Origin: Cohaesibacter gelatinilyticus
Lineage (GTDB): Bacteria; Pseudomonadota; Alphaproteobacteria; Rhizobiales; Cohaesibacteraceae
DNA: 64,000 nt
Assembly: GCF_900215605.1 (NCBI RefSeq)
Contig: NZ_OBEL01000004.1
Location: forward strand, 62,001-126,000
Direction: 5' to 3'
Shown here: positions 63,521-64,000 of the stretch, one piece after another
How positions within the stretch are numbered: the stretch's first letter is position 1
Layout of the letters: each line of letters opens with the position of its first letter
Program-made: the position numbers and the translations under genes
Notes under the pieces: model-generated
The model's input: only the letters and a program-made list of their open reading frames with translations
The model's database searches: none
Told to the model about the DNA's origin: nothing

Positions 63521-64000
63521 ATGCCGGGAACCATCAAAGGACCAGCAATCTTTCTGGCGCAATTTGCGTCCGACGAAGCACCGTTCAACTCCTTGCCTTC
63601 CATTGCAAAATGGGTGGGAAAGCTTGGCTATAAAGGGGTGCAGGTTCCGGCTTGGGATACGCGCTTTATTGACCTCGATAAGGCGGCGATCAGCAAGGGC
63701 TATTGTGATGAACTGAAAGGCCAATGCGCGGAGCATGGGGTCGAGATTACTGAGCTGGCCTCTCACCTGCTCGGGCAATTGGTTGCCGTGCATCCGGTCT
63801 ATGATGCGCAATTTGATGCGTTTGCTCCATCGCATGTTCATGGAAATCCGCAAGCCCGGCGAGAATGGGCAGAAGATGCTTTGATCAAAACTGCCAAGGC
63901 TTCACGCAATTTCGGGCTCGATGTCAGTGCCTCCTTCACCGGTGCTCTGGCTTTTCCTTTTCTCTATCCTTGGCCACAACGTCCTGAAGGGCTGATTGAA
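63521..64000 (+). CDS. Sugar phosphate isomerase/epimerase-like TIM barrel, 3' end outside window
   Basis: Open from ATG 63521 to the window edge, 160 residues are visible with no stop. AAGGATC lies about nine bases upstream. The start MPGTIKGPAIFLAQFASDEAPFN and the stretches LGYKGVQVPAWDTRFIDL, CAEHGVEITELASHLLGQLVAVHP and ASRNFGLDVSASFTGALAFPFLYPWPQRPEGLIE match the IolE/YcjR-type isomerase group. It continues the sugar ABC operon, the second such enzyme after the one at 57807. It may take the sugar at a later step. Confidence 0.85.
   Translation, partial: MPGTIKGPAIFLAQFASDEAPFNSLPSIAKWVGKLGYKGVQVPAWDTRFIDLDKAAISKGYCDELKGQCAEHGVEITELASHLLGQLVAVHPVYDAQFDAFAPSHVHGNPQARREWAEDALIKTAKASRNFGLDVSASFTGALAFPFLYPWPQRPEGLIE

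Overview
The window reads as chromosomal DNA of a heterotrophic, probably marine alphaproteobacterium. The evidence is moderate GC, several TRAP and TTT (tripartite tricarboxylate) transporters, FCD-type GntR, RpiR and LacI regulators, sugar ABC systems in the alphaproteobacterial style, and many ATGA or TGATG translational couplings. A Hyphomicrobiales relative such as Cohaesibacter is possible, but that is a guess from gene style, not a measured placement. No tRNA, rRNA, CRISPR array, IS element, phage gene or replication origin was found.

Layout. 1-5.0 kb: the end of urocanate hydratase (histidine breakdown), then a TakP-like TRAP operon. 5.1-14.1 kb: a surface-glycan locus with manC, gmd, a GDP-fucose synthase-like reductase, a DegT-family enzyme with His-His in place of the PLP lysine (ColD type), two fucosyltransferase-like enzymes of families GT10 and GT11, and two GT2 glycosyltransferases. 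14.2-15.6 kb: two tandem paralogous GntR/FCD regulators. 15.9-21.7 kb: an ABC importer with a metallophosphoesterase and a LacI regulator. 22.0-27.9 kb: a complete ribose operon, rbsDACBRK. 28.4-34.4 kb: a cytosine deaminase-like amidohydrolase with a BMP-type nucleobase/nucleoside ABC importer. 34.4-41.6 kb: an RpiR regulator diverging from a TRAP operon, an MlrC-type M81 metallopeptidase and a D-threonine aldolase/D-serine dehydratase-like PLP enzyme. 41.7-49.8 kb: kynurenine-pathway genes (3-hydroxyanthranilate dioxygenase, an aldehyde dehydrogenase, kynureninase) with a GntR regulator, a universal stress protein and a TctCBA transporter. 49.9-56.6 kb: a third TRAP system, LysR, an L-aspartate dehydrogenase-like protein, a divergent DHDPS-family protein and a DMT permease. 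56.7-64 kb: LacI and a ribose-type sugar ABC operon flanked by two TIM-barrel epimerase-like genes, the last one cut by the window edge.

How it works together. Most of the window is a chain of separate uptake-plus-catabolism modules. Each has its own regulator, and for many an operator-like palindrome is visible beside the regulator. Eight transport systems lie in 64 kb: four ABC, three TRAP and one TTT. All eight substrate-binding-protein genes are followed immediately by a stable stem-loop without a long T-run. This suggests a shared way of setting binding protein above membrane subunits.

The most unusual points are that stem-loop pattern, the fucose/colitose-like glycan branch, a 44-bp perfect palindrome before rbsD, the DHDPS-family protein lacking the usual catalytic Thr and Tyr motifs, and the TRAP/MlrC/PLP-enzyme module, whose substrate is unknown. 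I found no clearly new defence or mobile system. All family assignments come from reading motifs by eye; no search was run.
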